Assembly (NCBI GenBank): GCA_021234535.1
Contig: CM037839.1
Location: 27,515,196-27,579,195, forward strand
Source: Stichopus chloronotus
Taxonomy: Eukaryota > Echinodermata > Holothuroidea > Aspidochirotida > Stichopodidae
DNA length: 64,000 nt
Direction: 5' to 3'
Below the pieces are notes generated by a model that was not told where the DNA came from, did not search any database, and saw only the letters and a program-made list of their open reading frames with translations. Positions 12,771-24,664 of this stretch are shown one piece after another (position 1 is the stretch's first letter; every line of letters starts with the position of its first letter). The translations under genes were made by a program, and so were the position numbers.

Positions 12771-13319
12771 TCATGCTTTATTTGACAGGTTATATGACAG
12801 TTTATCCCCCTCCTGTGGGTTTTCTGGGGAATTGTGACCAGACAATGAGACTTTTCAGCTAATCAGAGTTGACTAAAAGAGAATCATTATCATAAAGACT
12901 TGGGTTCAAGACTTGGGTTGTGAGGCAAAAAAAAAAAGGGTAAGAAGAGAAGCAGGAGTTTCATAGATTTCAGAACTTCCAGTGGGACTTGCCATCTCCT
13001 CTGAGATTAATTGATACCATTTAAAAGCTGGAAGATAGTCTGGAATACTATAGTCATCATTTACAGAGATGGTTAACAGTAATGCAGGATTCCTTCATAG
13101 CTTGTTACCTCACATACTGAGTTATTTCATTTTTCGATTATAAACTGCTATGTTCTAAACTTTCATGACACTGAGCAGTCAATTTCCTGTTCATTACCCC
13201 CCCCCCCCCACGTCCTTCCACAATTCATCTCCAGTGACAGCTCCCTCTTCTAGAGTAAGCTGTTTTGACAGGCACATATCCATTGTCATTGTGATGTTTT
13301 TAGAATTCTTCTAACTTAC
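12771..13319. other. Intron 3' of the Ser-Gly/EGF exon
   Basis: Begins (reading the - strand) with the donor GTAAGT at 13314-13319. Contains a C13 tract at 13197-13209 and a short A-run. No further exon recognised. Confidence 0.4.
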
Positions 13320-13892
13320 CTTGTTCACATGAATCACCATAGAAACCGAGTGGACATAAGCAGTGGGCACTCCCTTTATTGTCCAGACTACAGTAACCAC
13401 CATTAGTACAATGGATCTCTTCACAAGTAGCCATGTCAGCAGTTGTCAAGGCTGGCGTAGTCACCATGTGCATGGTGGTGGTAGGAGTAGTTCCTGGAGT
13501 TAATATTTCTGTTGTGGTTATGTGTGATGTAGTTCTTGACAGGATGCTTGCAGTGGTTGGCAAGCTGATGCTGTTGTTGCTAGGATACACAATCTTGTCA
13601 TCAGGCTCAAAGCTAAAATCACCACTTCCAGAATAGTCATAAACATCTTCATCATCTGTCAACTCAGTGTTCCCTGATCCCAGGCCACTGCCCTCTTGGT
13701 AAACGGTCTCGTCCCGGTTCACAGTGGGCCCCACAAGTTTATGAGGCAGCAACTTTGTAGGGTCTGCAGCAGTTGGACTTATTGTATCAGGATTTACTTC
13801 TTCTAATAAAGGATCAATTTCATCTATAAATATAATATCATTAAGTTCATCTTGAATAACTTCTTCCTCCAATTTGTCTTCTTTTTTAGGTT
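13320..13892 (-). CDS. Internal exon: acidic Ser-Gly/Thr-rich stalk plus EGF module of a proteoglycan-like extracellular protein
   Basis: This 573-nt exon is entered through a pyrimidine-rich acceptor (T-run then CTACAG) and left through a strong donor (CAAG|GTAAGT). Both junctions are phase 1, the usual phase for EGF-coding exons. It codes about 190 residues. The first ~70 are acidic with few hydrophobics. Two Ser-Gly clusters follow (EGSGLGSG and YSGSGDFS), flanked by Asp/Glu as in glycosaminoglycan attachment sites. Next comes a Thr/Ser/Pro-rich mucin-like stretch of ~45 residues, then one EGF-like module with spacing C-x4-C-x5-C-x9-C-x1-C-x8-C and the typical NGGYC and GFYGDSC motifs. The mix of GAG-type sites, mucin stalk and EGF resembles agrin, perlecan and other EGF/laminin-G matrix proteins, but no LamG exon is visible, so the family is not assigned. 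The next exon downstream (below 13.3 kb) was not found. Confidence 0.82.
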
Positions 13893-14297
13893 CTGTAGTA
13901 AAAAAAAAAAAGAATGCAAAGGCAGATTCAGGAAATGTTTACTTACAGGAATTGAAACACTGAAAGCACAACTGCTATTGGGCCCTTACTGATGGCCATG
14001 GTGCCCCTCCATAAATGTCCTTAGAAATAACACAGACCTAAAACCAATATGCTCTTTTTGGCTGTGCCCTTTTCCAAGTAAAAAGCCCTGTACTTGGAAG
14101 TAAAAGGCATAGCAGCATTGCTGACTCTACAACATTAAAACAGGGCATTCAGCAATTTAGGTTGGGGGCTGCAACCAGTTATCATTGGTACCCAATTTGA
14201 TCTCTACAATATGTAAAGTTAGAAGTAGATAATTTGTGACAAATTCTGCAGCAATGATCTATTAACTGGAAAAAGAAAACTTTTCATGCACACTTAC

Positions 14298-14417
14298 CGA
14301 CACACATGAATCCATTCCTTGCTAAAACCTTGCCTTCAAAACAGGCACACTTGAAAGAAAACATATAAGGGAGATCCACACACTGTTGACTACAAGGATG
14401 CATCATATCACATTTAC
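14298..14417 (-). CDS. Internal exon: single calcium-binding/LDL-receptor-type EGF module
   Basis: This exon is exactly 120 nt, between TTCTTTGCAG (acceptor) and TCG|GTAAGT (donor), both phase 1. It codes one complete EGF module with six cysteines at C-x5-C-x3-C-x10-C-x1-C-x12-C. That pattern, with the motif PCSQQC and an aromatic SFKC before the C-A-C pair, is typical of LDL-receptor/LRP-type EGF modules. The exon lies 405 nt 5' of the Ser-Gly/EGF exon on the same strand and in the same phase, so the two splice in frame and almost certainly belong to one gene. The protein must be secreted or a receptor ectodomain. No second EGF exon was found between 14.5 and 35 kb. The upstream partner may be the signal-peptide exon at 43.8-43.9 kb, which also ends in phase 1, or an exon outside the window. 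Confidence 0.78.
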
Positions 14418-14769
14418 CTGCAAAGAAGATAAAGAATAACTTAATGTAACGAGAGTTCAAACAGCAAATAAAAGCAGTCACTATGGCAAACAGCTGGATA
14501 AATTAATCTTGCAAAGATACTTGATCCTGGATGTATATCAAAGGCAACAATCACATCTCAATTACATGGCCTTGAACTAAATGAGACTGCCTGATTTTTT
14601 TACTTACAGTATAATGTTAGCAGAGCACAGATCTATCTCACCTACACCTCTGAACACCCAACCCTGTTTCTCAGTTATCTTAAAGTTCATCTTCTCTACA
14701 CCTCAAACACATAAGAAAAAGAATGAAAATATTTAGGGATCTGACATGGGTTATTGTTAGTCTGGGTAG

Positions 14770-15560
14770 GGGTTCAGTCTGACACGTTTCAATCCAGATA
14801 TCGAACAATTCATTTTTTCTCTTCAAAAATCAAATTTTTAGTCAAAAATAAGACACACTTTTCAGCCTGACACGTTTTCAGTCCAATAATAAAATACATG
14901 TTTCTAGTCCCCAAAAAAAGTTTTCAATACAAAAATAAGATACATCTTTTCAGTTTGAAAATAAAATACATAGCCGTAAGTAAAATAAACTTTTTCAGTG
15001 CCAAAATGAAATACATGCTTTCAGTACAAAGTACCTAGTTTCAAATAAGTACAAATAAAATATAGGCAATCCACAGAGTTCCAAATATCATAAGCTTTGA
15101 AAATTTATTTTTTTTATTTTTGATGCAGGGCTAAAGGTCTGACAAACTTGTTAACTTCACACCCATAAGAAGACGATTAGCGTTACCACATGTTTTCCCA
15201 TTTTTCCATCATTTAGTTTTGTGCAGTGATGACATCAGCAAAAGTCAGAATGCTTAATTCTCTTACATGCAGTGTAATTACAGCCTTTATTGTTTATATT
15301 TGTACCTTGTTCCCTTTTACCTCTCAATCATATTTTGTGATAATTTAATGATGTCATCAAAAAGGGTGCATGTGTCAATGAAATTTTATGAAATGGATGA
15401 ATAAAATCATGCCAGGAATCAGAGGTCAGCAACCTTTAAAAAAAGTTGTTTTTGAGCAGAAAACATGTATTTCATTTTCGAACTGGAAAAAATGTTTTCG
15501 ATTTTCGAACTAAAAACATGTATTTTGATTTCAGACTAAAAACATGAAAAATTTCTTTGC
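14770..15560. repeat. Fold-back region with inverted arrays of a ~30-bp motif
   Basis: At 14770-15060 a motif close to AAAATAAAATACATGTTTTC repeats about eight times on the + strand. At 15455-15560 the reverse complement (GAAAACATGTATTTCATTTT and variants) repeats about four times. The two arrays flank ~400 bp of unrelated sequence, so the region could form a long imperfect hairpin. This resembles fold-back elements or MITEs with subterminal repeats, but no target duplication was identified. Confidence 0.55.
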
Positions 15561-16231
15561 TATAAATATGTAGATTTTTAAGATAAATCTTTTTCCAACC
15601 ATAAGACAGCTAGTGAATTAGATACTAGTGAAGTTTCAGTACCCAAGTTTGCCTCTGGCTGGTAGAAATTGGTAAGAAGAGGATGCTAGTCCAACAGGGC
15701 ACAGACCTGTTTGTAGCTATATGCACGATAAATAGTTTGTAAGTCACACCTTGTAACATATCACATAGAATCCTCACAACTCACTGGAGTGGGTATTCGT
15801 GAGTAAGGACACTAACACCCCTTACCCAAAAGGCAAAGGTCAGCCTAGCCAGTGGGTGCCTAGCCATGGTGCAGTGCTGGGAATGATTTTGAGTGCACTT
15901 TGAGCAAGGTCAACAAAATGCATTTGTGTAAGCAAGGGGTAAGTTCTACAATGTGAATGCACATGTCATTGTGAAGAGACAGGAAAGAAAAATTAATTGA
16001 ATATTAGAACAGAAGGAAAGAAATAACTAAATCCTGTTTATTACATAATCACATGCATCATGAAGGATCTCGGAGTTCTCACACAGGACGAAGCTCTTGA
16101 AGCAAAAGGTAAACGAGGGTAATTCAAAGCAAAGACAACGAGGTGCTAGAACATCATTTGGAAATGCCTTATGGGGTGTGTGGAGGGGGTGAACAATGTA
16201 TAAGTATGATCCAGCTTTAAGTATATATGTC
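15561..16231. other. Non-coding stretch
   Basis: Holds a diverged fragment (15770-15830) related to 460-520. No gene seen; probably intron upstream of the EGF exon. Confidence 0.3.
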
Positions 16232-16375
16232 TACAGTGTGAATTCACCATACACAGTGTGAAGTCATCTTACACCGTTTGAATTCAACATACACAGTGTG
16301 AATTCATCATGCACAGTGTGAATTCATCATGCACAGTGTGAATCCATCATACACAGTGTGAATCCATCATACACA
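16232..16375 (+). repeat. Short tandem repeat, exact 20-bp period, about 7 copies
   Basis: Unit TACAGTGTGAATTCATCATA with few changes and no length variation over seven copies. Each unit contains or nearly contains an EcoRI-type GAATTC. Confidence 0.92.
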
Positions 16376-18327
16376 AGAACAGAAGGAAGGCAATGATTAC
16401 CCTGTTCATAATGCAATCGTACATGCAACCAAGGAGCTGGCAGAATTAGAGCTACGACTTGTTTAATTCACCGAACATTCTGTCAAGCCAACAAGCTCTT
16501 CCCACAAACACGAAAGATCTCTAAATTGTTTCACCCTGCTAGAAGCCTGCTTTGTGGTATATATAGTGTTAATCAACTTGGATGTTAACCCCACTCACAA
16601 TTCAACTTGAACACAGACTACACTCAAGATTTGAAACAGAATACAGTGCTACAATTAGAGTAGAAACCCCTCTACTTTCCCTTTTGTGATAAACACAATT
16701 ACCTTGCTGGTGGTGTGTTTCTCAAGACTCCCCTCCTGTCTGACTGACCCACAAAAAGAAATAAAATAAACTGATCAAAGGGCCAGATAGATAAACCAAA
16801 AGCCATCCTCCCTCAATGATCGACCATAACAGCATTGAGGCTCTCCAGTTCTGAGCTCAATTAAATAGCTATTGAATAAACCCCCCAAAGGCTACCCAAA
16901 GAGAAAGGACAGAGGAGAAAAATTCAATTTGTGGAGAAAAATCAATACATTTATGAGTTTTCTGAGGGTATGATACTGTAACTTTAGAACACAGAGAGAG
17001 AAATTCAATATGCGAATGCCTGGTAACATGCAGCAGCAAGGATAACTCTGTGATAATACTGTATCAAGCCTCTACAAGAAAAAAATAACAAAAATGATAT
17101 TAAATGACAACAGTGGAAGGAAACAGAGTGGGCTTTATTACAGATTTTATTAATGCATTTTCTATACTTCATGCTTCAAGTCAGAACATCTAATACCAAC
17201 ATAACTACAGCCATCTGTTCAGAGAAAATGTCGGACTTTGTATTCCTTCAATTTTTGGTTCTCAATTCATTTTCAGTAAGTCTTTTTTTTTCCTGTCGAG
17301 TTTTCTCCTTTTTGGGGATTTCTGTAAAATTTGTATAACGTTTGTCCCACTATTTTCCACACATTCAACAATTTAACTTCTAGGGAAGGAAAATAACAAG
17401 TGGGTCCATAATACAGAAGAGGATATAAAGGGGCGGGGGGGAGAATCAACAGGGAGGGAAAATGAATGGATGTACCACATGTAAGGATAAAAGTCTGTAA
17501 CTTGGAGCCGCCAAAAGGAAACAAAAAAAAATAAAACACTGTTTATCATTAATTCCAGTTTATTTTGGAAGATATTCAGTTCACAAACAGGTCAAGAAAA
17601 AAATTCCTTGCAACACACAAACATGCAACAAGAAAAACTGAATCAGATGTCAGTCAAATGTAATCATTTAACAAATGGAATTCTCCCTAAGGTCATTTCC
17701 AAACAAAATTACCAATCTGAAGAAAGAAAGTTATACTGAATACAGGAATAGGTGCAAATGTTTCAAAAATATTTACAATGAAACTGTGTCCCTTTGGGCT
17801 CTAATACTTTTAACAGTAAATAAATCCAGTTGTTGAAGTAACACTACCTAAATGTTTGCTTTATCAAAAACACTTCCTATCCTGTTACTTCATGCCCCAT
17901 TTCACTAGAAGAGAAAAACAAGATGTAAGAGAGGCAACCAAGCTTTGAAAAATATTTGCTTCGGTGTACTTTGGTTTTAGCCTCACATGCAGCCTAAACT
18001 GTAAATAACAAACAATGTATGCCAGCAAGAAAATTGTAACTCTACATGTGAGGATTGAAACCCAACAAACAACACACTCAAAATAATTCTAAATTTGAGG
18101 ATTGAGTAAAAGGCACAAAAAAACCATGCACGCATACCAACTCTGCACATGGGCATTAAAGTGATTGGCCAATGGACAAAAACTGAAAGTTCATAAATGT
18201 AAGGAATATATTTCTCTTAAGTGGTGGAAACATATTTCAATAAGCTGCTCTGTTTGCAAGTTTGCAATTTTTAAACAAATTTTTTTCACAATGTTAGAAA
18301 TCTCTGATGTTGAATATTCATTGTATT
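16376..18327. other. Non-coding stretch
   Basis: No gene, exon or clear repeat recognised; AT-rich with simple-sequence runs. Confidence 0.3.
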
Positions 18328-18680
18328 TCTCTATCATCTTGACTGTCCCAATAGGAACATGATCACAATTTAAGAGATGCAAGCTTAATTTGTATTATAC
18401 TTTCAGGTAATTATCTACAATGTAACAATTCTACATTTTCACTAGAGTCAATTTTCAAGATTAAATGAGGGATGCAATTTCAAAGAAAAACAAATACTTC
18501 TTGCAATAATTTGCGACTGATGCAAGGCATTTTGGTAATCTTTAAGGGTACAACTGGAAATATTTCTTGACCTGAGAAGTCTTCAAAAAGCAATATCTTC
18601 ATTTAGGAATTTAAGATTTTGACATAGGTTTTGAAATGCCTGCAGTGAAAAATTATTTTATTTCACTTAAGAACCCTTTA
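18328..18680. repeat. Dispersed repeat B, copy 2
   Basis: Collinear with 11035-11395 (see there), same orientation, diverged with small indels. Confidence 0.65.
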
Positions 18681-21179
18681 AAGCCGGATGTGCTGTTATT
18701 CGTGCCTTTTCAAAAGTGAAACCAAAGTACTGGCTATAATTATCACAGTTGTAAACAGCTATGAAAACTACCATACCTTGGTCCTCTTGCCAAATATAAA
18801 AAAAAAAATGCTTTTGTACAAGAGTTTCATTGTGGTTATTTGCACAAAAATCCTGTATGTTCACTACAGCACGTGGTTCCATTAACATTTTAGCCAAAAA
18901 GCCTAAATCAACCTTCTTTCTACTGTAATTGACTCTCTAATTAGTGAAATTTTCCTGAAAGAAATATGGCATAAATGATGTTTTCCCTTTTTGGTATGAA
19001 GACTGGACGATTAATGATAAAGACTTATTATTTTTTTGTCTCATCAAAAAGCACATCCAGCTTTAGGACACAACGAAGTACTGCACTCCCACCAACTCCA
19101 TGTGAGCTAGATAAGACCCAAAATGCACTGCCAGATATTCAAATAAACAACACAGGGCTACCAACTGTGCATGTGAGGAAATAAGATCCAACAAACAGCG
19201 TAACTCCTATGGCAACATATATATGCCATATGATGTTAATATAGCAAGGAGTGATGACAATTAAGGAGACAAAACCAGAGAGACATGTTCAGTTTTACCA
19301 TATACTGTAGTTCACACATCATATCTTCGTATACTGCCATATTTCATGAAAATGACCGTAAGGGCAGTACTAACTTGGTTAACATCTTGAAACACATGTA
19401 GGTAACTTTAAAGTGCCCTAGGAAGCACAGGGGGGAGCTTAAAACATGTGCAAAGTAAATCTCATTCATTTCACTGCACTTTGATAGTTCATAAAATAGA
19501 TTTAAATGTGAAATAATCTGATAATGAAACAAATCTCTTTTAAGGATTGTGTTCATACTTGAAATGCAAAGCATAAATCACACAAAAGGAATACTCTGAT
19601 GTGCCTTCCATAACCTTATACTCAGGGTGGATGGGAAAAATGATGTACTGCTAAATGTGGTCAATGTTGGGCATTGCTGAGGTCACGTACGGCAGGTTAT
19701 CAACTTCCGTTAAACGCTGAAAGAAGGGAAAATCACAATTTGGAATATTCACTGTATTACCAGGTAAAAATGTTAAAAATAGCCACAAATTCCATTAAAA
19801 TCCATTGAATATTGATGATTTTACACACTGATTCCTATCTTAATCCGACATCATTAGCAAACATTGGCTTCTTAAGCGCATGTACAGATATATGACACCA
19901 AAAGAGTGACTCTAGTGATTTATTTTATGTTATCCTTTGTTTGCTTATGCTTTATTTCAAGCCAGCTCTCTCCTAGATGCATAACCTTTAAGCTGTAAGT
20001 ACTGTAAACATCTAGTGTTGCTTGATCCTCAAGTGTGTCTGCAAATCATGATCACCCTTTTGATCCCTTTCATACTCCAACAGGATCAAGGCTAGTATAA
20101 ACTGTCATGCTACTTCATCTATTCTTTACTTCTTCCTTTTTTACCCTCTCCCAGCCCAAACCCCCTCCCCACACAGCAAAATTGAATGCAACTATATTCA
20201 AGTATTGACAGGTCAATAGCAAGTCAAAGTTAATTTATAAATGTAAGACTACCCTTCTAATTTTTTAAAAAGAAACCTGTTCTCCCCCCCCCCCCCTCAA
20301 ATTTAAATGTAACTCAGGCAAGAAAATCACTGAATACTACTTTAAAGTCACTGTTTGATTGACACTACGGAACAATTAACATTTCACGTTAGCATTGTCC
20401 TAACGTAAAGTTAGACCTAAACTATCACCTAAGGTTACAACTGACATCGGCCACGAGGGATTAAAATTAAACTCACAAATTATATTGCACTTTCAATGAA
20501 ACATCAAGCAATGTATTATTGGCCTGTGCAAACAGTAACAGGTTTTCAGTGTTTAACCACACATTGAATTTATTGCCCTCTTATTGATCCAATTTTGTCA
20601 GTACAATTTCCAGCTCATGGTTTCAGCGGCAAACTCTCAGGAAACCTAATTCTGTCAGTTTCCTACCGATATATGAATATACGATCTGTTGCTGGACTCA
20701 GAAATCAACTCAGTATTTGCATTAAGCTGTAACTGCCCTAGCACCTGCAATATTAGTGACAAACCGGTGATGTACACCTCAACACCGGACAATATATTGC
20801 CAAATCAAAACGTAACTTAAAGAGACATCGAGTGAAAACTTATGAGCCAAACAAGAGGATGGTGTGGCAGAAAAGCTAAGTACACATGAAAAGCTCTCTT
20901 GGTGTCTTTATAGGGCCAGTATTTTTATACAGCTATTCAAACATAACCGATGTGGTCACATCTATTCATTGATGTATCGCTGCAAGTCTACTAACCATAT
21001 AATAGGCTTATGTACATCAGGCTGAGGAAACGATAGAACAATATCATGTACAGTACAAACACTACCATCATAAGAAGCTTGATTCTGCAGCCTTCCTTCC
21101 AGTGCAATGTTTGTTTCAAACTCCCCAGACTTAAGATTGTAAGCACAGAATAAGAAACCAGTAAGCCAAAACGCTATAT
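18681..21179. other. Non-coding stretch
   Basis: No supported gene. A - strand frame around 20990-21160 (SGEFETNIALEGRLQNQASY and on) is somewhat coding-like and ends near GTTAGT, but it lacks a good acceptor and partly overlaps the repeat to the right. A C-tract lies at about 20285. Confidence 0.25.
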
Positions 21180-22254
21180 GATTCCTTGCCACATGGCTAC
21201 ATTTGAACAAAAATGAATTTCCCACATGACAAGTACAAGATCACTTACAGGTTTTTACCTTCTCCTAATTGGCAAGAGAGGATGGGCGATCTTTTATTCC
21301 ACTGATGCACTGAGTGCACTCTCTTGCATAAGTCACTGGAGATGATGATGTTTGCTGAACCAACGCTGCACTAACACTGCTATTGTCGGCAATAATCCAC
21401 TGAACTATCTGACGGTCACCAGTGCAGCTATACCACTAATCAATAAATAATGGAGCTTACTCACTATAGAACAATATGTGGCTTTCTGAATGATTACATT
21501 TAACAGTGACTAATTAATACATCTATTCAAACATGTATCCCAAATACTCCAGCTTCAATCTTTTGTAACAGGTAAAAGAAATTACTCATTTTGCACAGTC
21601 TGCCAATATTTTTTACTCATGGTCAACGTTTTTCAAATTATAAAGAAAACAATCTTAAGAAATTTTTCCTGAAGTTTCTACATACCTCCTATCCTATCCT
21701 AACCCAAACACCAAGTATGGTCAGTGACGCTTACCCTTCTGGAGATATCGTGTTTACAAGGTTTTCAAAGGTTGACCTCTGGTGACCTCAAATGAGCTTT
21801 GACCTCCACCACAAACAACAGGAATCATTTACTCAGTATGGCCAACCCACACCAAGTACGAGGTCAGTGAGGTTACCCTTCTTCAGATATTGTAGTTACA
21901 AGGTTTTCACAATTTGACCTCTGGTGACCTCAAATGACCTTTGACCTTTACCAAAAACAATAGGGATCATCTTTTCAGTATGACCAACCCAAGCATTAAG
22001 TATGAGATCAGTCACACTTACACTTCTGCAGATACTATGTTTACAAGGTTTTCACAGTTTGACCTCTGGTGACCTCAAATGATCTTTGACCTCAACCAAA
22101 ATCAATAGGGATCATCTTCCCAGTATGGCCAACCCACATACCAAATACTAGATTAGTCATGGTTACCATTCTTGAGATATCATGTTTACAAGAAGACACA
22201 CATACACACACACATCACCATCGCATAGATTCCTTCTGCCTACGGCAAGGAATC
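21180..22254 (+). mobile_element. DR-motif element copy 3, both termini present
   Basis: Runs from GATTCCTTGCC (21180) to GGCAAGGAATC (22254), followed by an A-run. Three subunits at 21690-22190 have anchors 143-145 bp apart. The middle one (21915-21947) carries four perfect TGACCT half-sites spaced 4, 4 and 1; the other two keep the layout with one changed half-site each. A CA microsatellite precedes the hairpin right end. The region 21255-21690 lacks subunits and may be a later insertion or a unique core. No transposase. Confidence 0.7.
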
Positions 22255-22944
22255 AAAAAAAAAAAATGAAAAACTACATACTGAGGAGTGTGTTCATCGA
22301 TTAATGCTAATCCTCATGAGGACATAGCACACAGTTTAGTATAATAACAATACAAAAAAAAAGCACAAACTGCGGTAAATCTACCAAAGTGCGCATGACA
22401 CATTACAAGTATCCCAAAGAAGACCAGAATAAGGGAAACTTTTAGTAAGAAATAATGAACATGTACAAGAAAATAGGCTAAGATGCAATGTATATGCATA
22501 TGATATGTGTCAAGCTTTTCTTAAAAATGTCAACTCTGACGATATTTTAACAGATGTGGAATGATTAAGAAACTTTTCGCGTAGCATTAAGGTTTCAACA
22601 ACTTTGTAGCTTCTAAACTTGAAGGGATACATAAAACTGCAACCATTCCCCAATAATATTTTGAGGTGAAAAAAATTGATCAAAGTTTAATCACATGTGC
22701 TTTGCTTCTATATTGGCCACACCTAGAGTTCTGACCTGGCTATGGACATGGAACAGTGGATCTTGACCTGCCACCATAGATTTTATCTCACAGGGAACAC
22801 GGATTAGCAACATTCACTCAAGATCATGACCTACCAACTATCATACACCCACCATGGGTAGTAAAGATCCACCATGCTGGATCAAAGTTTGCAATGTGAA
22901 CACAGTCAGTAGATTAAGTGACTTCAGATCTCATATATCTTCGT
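22255..22944. other. Non-coding stretch
   Basis: AT-rich, nothing recognised. Confidence 0.3.
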
Positions 22945-23301
22945 TTTTCAGTGCCCGTGTGGTACATACATCCTGTGCATGACAGAATGGCAAGCCGAAT
23001 TAAAACACTGCAGACTTTTCCACACTTGCAAATTGTGTTTATGGACCATACTCACTTAAATGTGAGCCCGGCTCTGGATCAAGTTAAGCCATGTGGGTGG
23101 GGAGACAAAACCATGGTCGACAGGGCAAATTCTAATGGGAACACAGCCAATGAAATCCTCTGTCCTTGCACTGAACCCCATGGTGTAACAGTTCCATTAG
23201 GTAGGGCATCAAAATTCAGCTTTGCAGACAGCGTAGTAAAAATAAACGGTGAACCAGCTGCCACGTTAATAGGTATTCCACATCATGACACTTCAGGGTG
23301 A
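22945..23301 (+). CDS. Uncharacterised open frame after a splice-acceptor-like site
   Basis: A frame of ~118 codons is open on the + strand after a TTCGTTTTTCAG acceptor-like site and ends in TGA. It contains an in-frame ATG (MASRIKTLQTF) and later PCGWGDKTMVDRANSNGNTA. There is no signal peptide, membrane segment or motif I recognise. Its length is above the background for this AT-rich sequence, and the second half has more GC than the flanks. Part of the opposite strand is open too, which lowers confidence. It could be a terminal exon, a mobile-element relic or chance. Confidence 0.2.
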   Translation, partial: FSVPVWYIHPVHDRMASRIKTLQTFPHLQIVFMDHTHLNVSPALDQVKPCGWGDKTMVDRANSNGNTANEILCPCTEPHGVTVPLGRASKFSFADSVVKINGEPAATLIGIPHHDTSG

Positions 23302-24451
23302 AAGGAAGACAGTATGATGGGTATACTAACCACATTGTCCCCTGGTCCCACCCAGTTGTTTCAAACTACCTACCAACAATGGTATAATCACCTGTATTGG
23401 AATCAGCTTTTAATTAATTTTTTTTAACTATAAATTATTGTTTGACATTTTTACCAGTTGTCACTTTCAACAGACACATCCCGACCCCTCCTATCTTTGA
23501 TATTCAAGGGCTACAGGGTACCACAATGTCAAAAAATTTTGCTTTTCAATGATATTATACCACTAAATAAAGAAGGAACTTCAATGTTCATCTAGAAACT
23601 GCTCGTGCTACCCACATGGTCTTCCAATGCAACTATAGTCACTTACAGGGATATTATCTTCACTGAACTTTGTGCCATGTATCTACAGAATAAATGAACA
23701 AGTCTGACATTTATTCCATGTATCGAATTATAATTTCACTTGTATTTGCTTTTATATATTCCTTTAATTCTGAAGAGTCTCAATAACTCCTCTAGCACCT
23801 GGATTGTTGAAGCACTCCATGTGACATGTTTACTTTCACGGTAGCTCGCTGCATCTGTGTTGACCATCTCTCCCCGACAGGAACCAGCCTCTCAGCTATG
23901 ACGCAGCGGTGGGACGAGTATGAAGAAGCACAAGTTAGGAGGATGAGAAGAACATATTAGATGTGCTTTCATGTGTGCAACCTCTGAATGTCGTCCAAAA
24001 AGAACAAATACAGCTATTCAAAATGTCCAACTACATAGCTGTCTTGTAATTGTGGGCCTGACAGACTTCAACTCTGTGTGACTGCCACAAAGGATGATAA
24101 GGTTTCTTTACATAACAAAAACCATAATGGATGCATCAACAGGTATACATCATCGCAAATTACTGATGTGATCTGTTATAGCCACGTAGCTTTGATATAC
24201 TCATGGCCAGTAAACTCATTGCATGACATGGCTCAATGACATGACTGTTGACCTCTTGGGCAACTGTACTGTAGGTGTGACCAGGTCAACTCCTGACAGG
24301 GCAGCAAGAGTAATTTTTTAATTAGCTTGAAATATTAATTGAAGGTTTCATGATCATATTCATTGTCATGCAGCAAAGGTAGCACAGTGCATTGACATAA
24401 AGAAGGATAAATCTGTATCGGTCTTCCACAGTACAAGTATATTAGCAACTT
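23302..24451. other. Non-coding stretch
   Basis: Nothing recognised. Confidence 0.3.
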
Positions 24452-24652
24452 CGAGGATACATTATTCAAGGAGAGTTATTGAGGAGGCATCATTCAAGAA
24501 GGATTATTGGGGGGGGGGCATTATCCAACAGAAATTTACTGAAGAGACATTAGTCAAAAAAGGTTACTGAAGGGGCATTATTCAAGGAGGGTTAATGAGG
24601 AGGCATAATTCAAGAAGGGGCTACTAAGAGGGCATTACTCAAGAAGGGTCAC
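24452..24652 (+). repeat. Degenerate tandem repeat, ~28-31-bp unit, about 7 copies
   Basis: Variants of GAGGCATTATTCAAGAAGGG followed by TTACTGA in head-to-tail order, with one G-run slippage near 24511. Confidence 0.8.
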
Positions 24653-24664
24653 GATGTCATCAGT

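Noticed and set aside
23079..23264. - strand frame opposite the 22.9-kb ORF
   Set aside because: Starts only at GTG and is shorter than the + strand frame.
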